In this document: piece after piece, positions 41,606-42,165 of the stretch
Numbering within the stretch: the first letter of the stretch is position 1
Layout of the letters: every line of letters starts with the position of its first letter
NCBI GenBank assembly: GCA_018827205.1
Contig: JAHJXZ010000040.1
Coordinates: 1-42,165, forward strand
Source: Gammaproteobacteria bacterium
Lineage (GTDB): Bacteria > Pseudomonadota > Gammaproteobacteria > Pseudomonadales > Pseudomonadaceae
Direction of reading: 5' to 3'
DNA length: 42,165 nucleotides
Translations under genes and position numbers: made by a program
Notes under the pieces: generated by a model
Seen by the model: the letters and a program-made list of their open reading frames with translations, nothing else
Database searches by the model: none
What the model was told of the DNA's origin: nothing

Positions 41606-41647
41606 GAACTTTTCACCGCACATACCTAAATCGCAAAGGAGTTTCCA

Positions 41648-42165
41648 ATGAAACAACTGCTGATGGCTTCACTGATGGGCTCGGCCATTGCTCTGGCAAC
41701 CTCTGCCATGGCTGCCGACATGGATATGCAAGCACTGGAAAAAGCGGCACGTGCGGAAGGCGCGGTGAATAGTGTGGGTATGCCGGACACCTGGGCCAAC
41801 TGGAAAGATACCTGGGTTGACCTGGAGAAAATGTACGGCCTCAAGCACATGGATACTGACATGAGCTCGGCCCAGGAAATCGCCAAATTCGCCGCCGAAA
41901 AAGACAACGCCACCGCCGACATCGGCGACGTCGGTGCGGCCTTTGGCCCCATCGCTGTGCAGCAAGGTGTTACCCAAGCCTACAAGCCGAGCACCTGGGA
42001 ACAGATTCCAGCCTGGGCCAAAGACACCGACGGTCACTGGATGCTCGCCTACACCGGCTCCATCGCTTTTATCGTCAACAAGCAACTGGTCAAGGACATC
42101 CCGCACTCCTGGGCTGACCTGAAAAAAGGCACCTACAAAGTCTCCGCCGGCGATGTCAGCACCGC
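41648..42165 (+). CDS. ABC transporter substrate-binding protein, N-terminal part
   Basis: The frame is open from the ATG at 41648 to the window end, so only the first 172 codons are seen. AAAGGAG lies 6 nt upstream. The signal peptide is about 1-23 ('MKQLLMASLMGSAIALATSA', then MA). The mature part ('ALEKAARAEGAVNSVGMP', 'ADIGDVGAAFGPIAVQQG', 'WMLAYTGSIAFIVNKQLV') is a family-1 type solute-binding protein of the iron/spermidine/thiamine/phosphonate group. The substrate cannot be told. Permease and ATPase genes are expected beyond the window; in P. aeruginosa a similar order (apeB, regulator, ABC genes) occurs near PA3247-PA3254, as I recall. Confidence 0.88.
   Translation, partial: MKQLLMASLMGSAIALATSAMAADMDMQALEKAARAEGAVNSVGMPDTWANWKDTWVDLEKMYGLKHMDTDMSSAQEIAKFAAEKDNATADIGDVGAAFGPIAVQQGVTQAYKPSTWEQIPAWAKDTDGHWMLAYTGSIAFIVNKQLVKDIPHSWADLKKGTYKVSAGDVST

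Larger units (their letters stand above)
41306..41647. other. divergent control region, gntR-type gene and ABC operon
   Basis: This 342-bp region is AT-richer than the flanking genes and holds no gene. It contains the palindrome at 41321-41332, the similar site at 41594-41605, a 'TGGTCTA' half-site near 41487-41493 and a 'GGTGC' / 'GCACC' inverted repeat at 41501-41520. 'TATAAA' at about 41443-41448 could be a -10 for the rightward operon, but its -35 is poor. Confidence 0.55.

Noticed and set aside
1..42165. Search for CRISPR arrays, phage, insertion sequences, integron or attachment sites
   Set aside because: No regularly spaced repeat array, transposase, integrase or tRNA-flanked direct repeat was seen. 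Only REP-type palindromes and the operator-like repeats described were found.

Overview
The window is a chromosomal stretch of a Pseudomonas-type gammaproteobacterium. This rests on a Pseudomonas-style oprH-phoP-phoQ operon, a lipA-lif secreted-lipase pair, a cobO-to-cobS cobalamin operon in the order I recall for P. aeruginosa, a PcpS-type phosphopantetheinyl transferase, and GC-rich coding sequence throughout. I see no tRNA, rRNA, insertion sequence, prophage or CRISPR array. Both ends cut genes: a FadL-type porin on the left and an ABC-transporter binding protein on the right.

Layout. 1-5.6 kb: end of a FadL-like porin, a LuxR-type response regulator, then on the minus strand lipA, its foldase lif and a hybrid sensor kinase 3 nt behind lif. 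The kinase gene overlaps the regulator gene tail to tail. A periplasmic glutathione-peroxidase-like gene follows. 5.5-7.9 kb: an MFS exporter whose stop overlaps the start of a 41-codon membrane peptide gene, then a periplasmic solute-binding-like protein. 7.9-17.1 kb: ten cobalamin genes, each overlapping the next, read leftwards from a predicted sigma70 promoter and a cobalamin riboswitch. 17.1-22.3 kb: a LprI-MliC fusion lysozyme inhibitor, a DUF900 lipoprotein hydrolase, a small HNH protein, an O-methyltransferase, two tandem NlpC/P60 lipoproteins and a Sir2 deacylase. 22.3-26.5 kb: a Tag-like glycosylase relative, ttcA, a DnaJ-related protein, a Yip1-family membrane protein, SprT and a hemolysin-III family protein. 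26.6-31.9 kb: an acyl-CoA module (alpha-methylacyl-CoA racemase, long-chain acyl-CoA synthetase, long-chain-type acyl-CoA dehydrogenase) with a divergent AraC regulator. 31.9-33.5 kb: an AT-richer island carrying one sterol-desaturase-family gene. 33.5-36.3 kb: oprH-phoP-phoQ behind four evenly spaced PhoP-like half-sites. 36.3-42.2 kb: an MFS exporter, an intergenic region with a candidate structured RNA, pcpS, the M18 aminopeptidase apeB, a GFA-family protein, a GntR/UTRA regulator and the start of an ABC-transporter binding protein.

How it works together. The cob operon covers late B12 synthesis: a,c-diamide formation, adenosylation, the remaining amidations, aminopropanol attachment, lower-ligand synthesis and nucleotide-loop assembly. 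It is probably repressed by adenosylcobalamin. The lipase pair makes and folds a type-II-secreted lipase. The acyl-CoA module looks suited to 2-methyl-branched acyl chains. OprH-PhoPQ is the low-magnesium and cationic-peptide response.

I found no gene cluster that convincingly makes up a wholly new system. The best leads are the multi-hairpin region at 37.89-38.05 kb, the coupled 41-aa peptide, the kinase gene in the lipase operon, the four-repeat PhoP array, the CTAG-centred palindromes beside the GntR gene and the LprI-MliC fusion.
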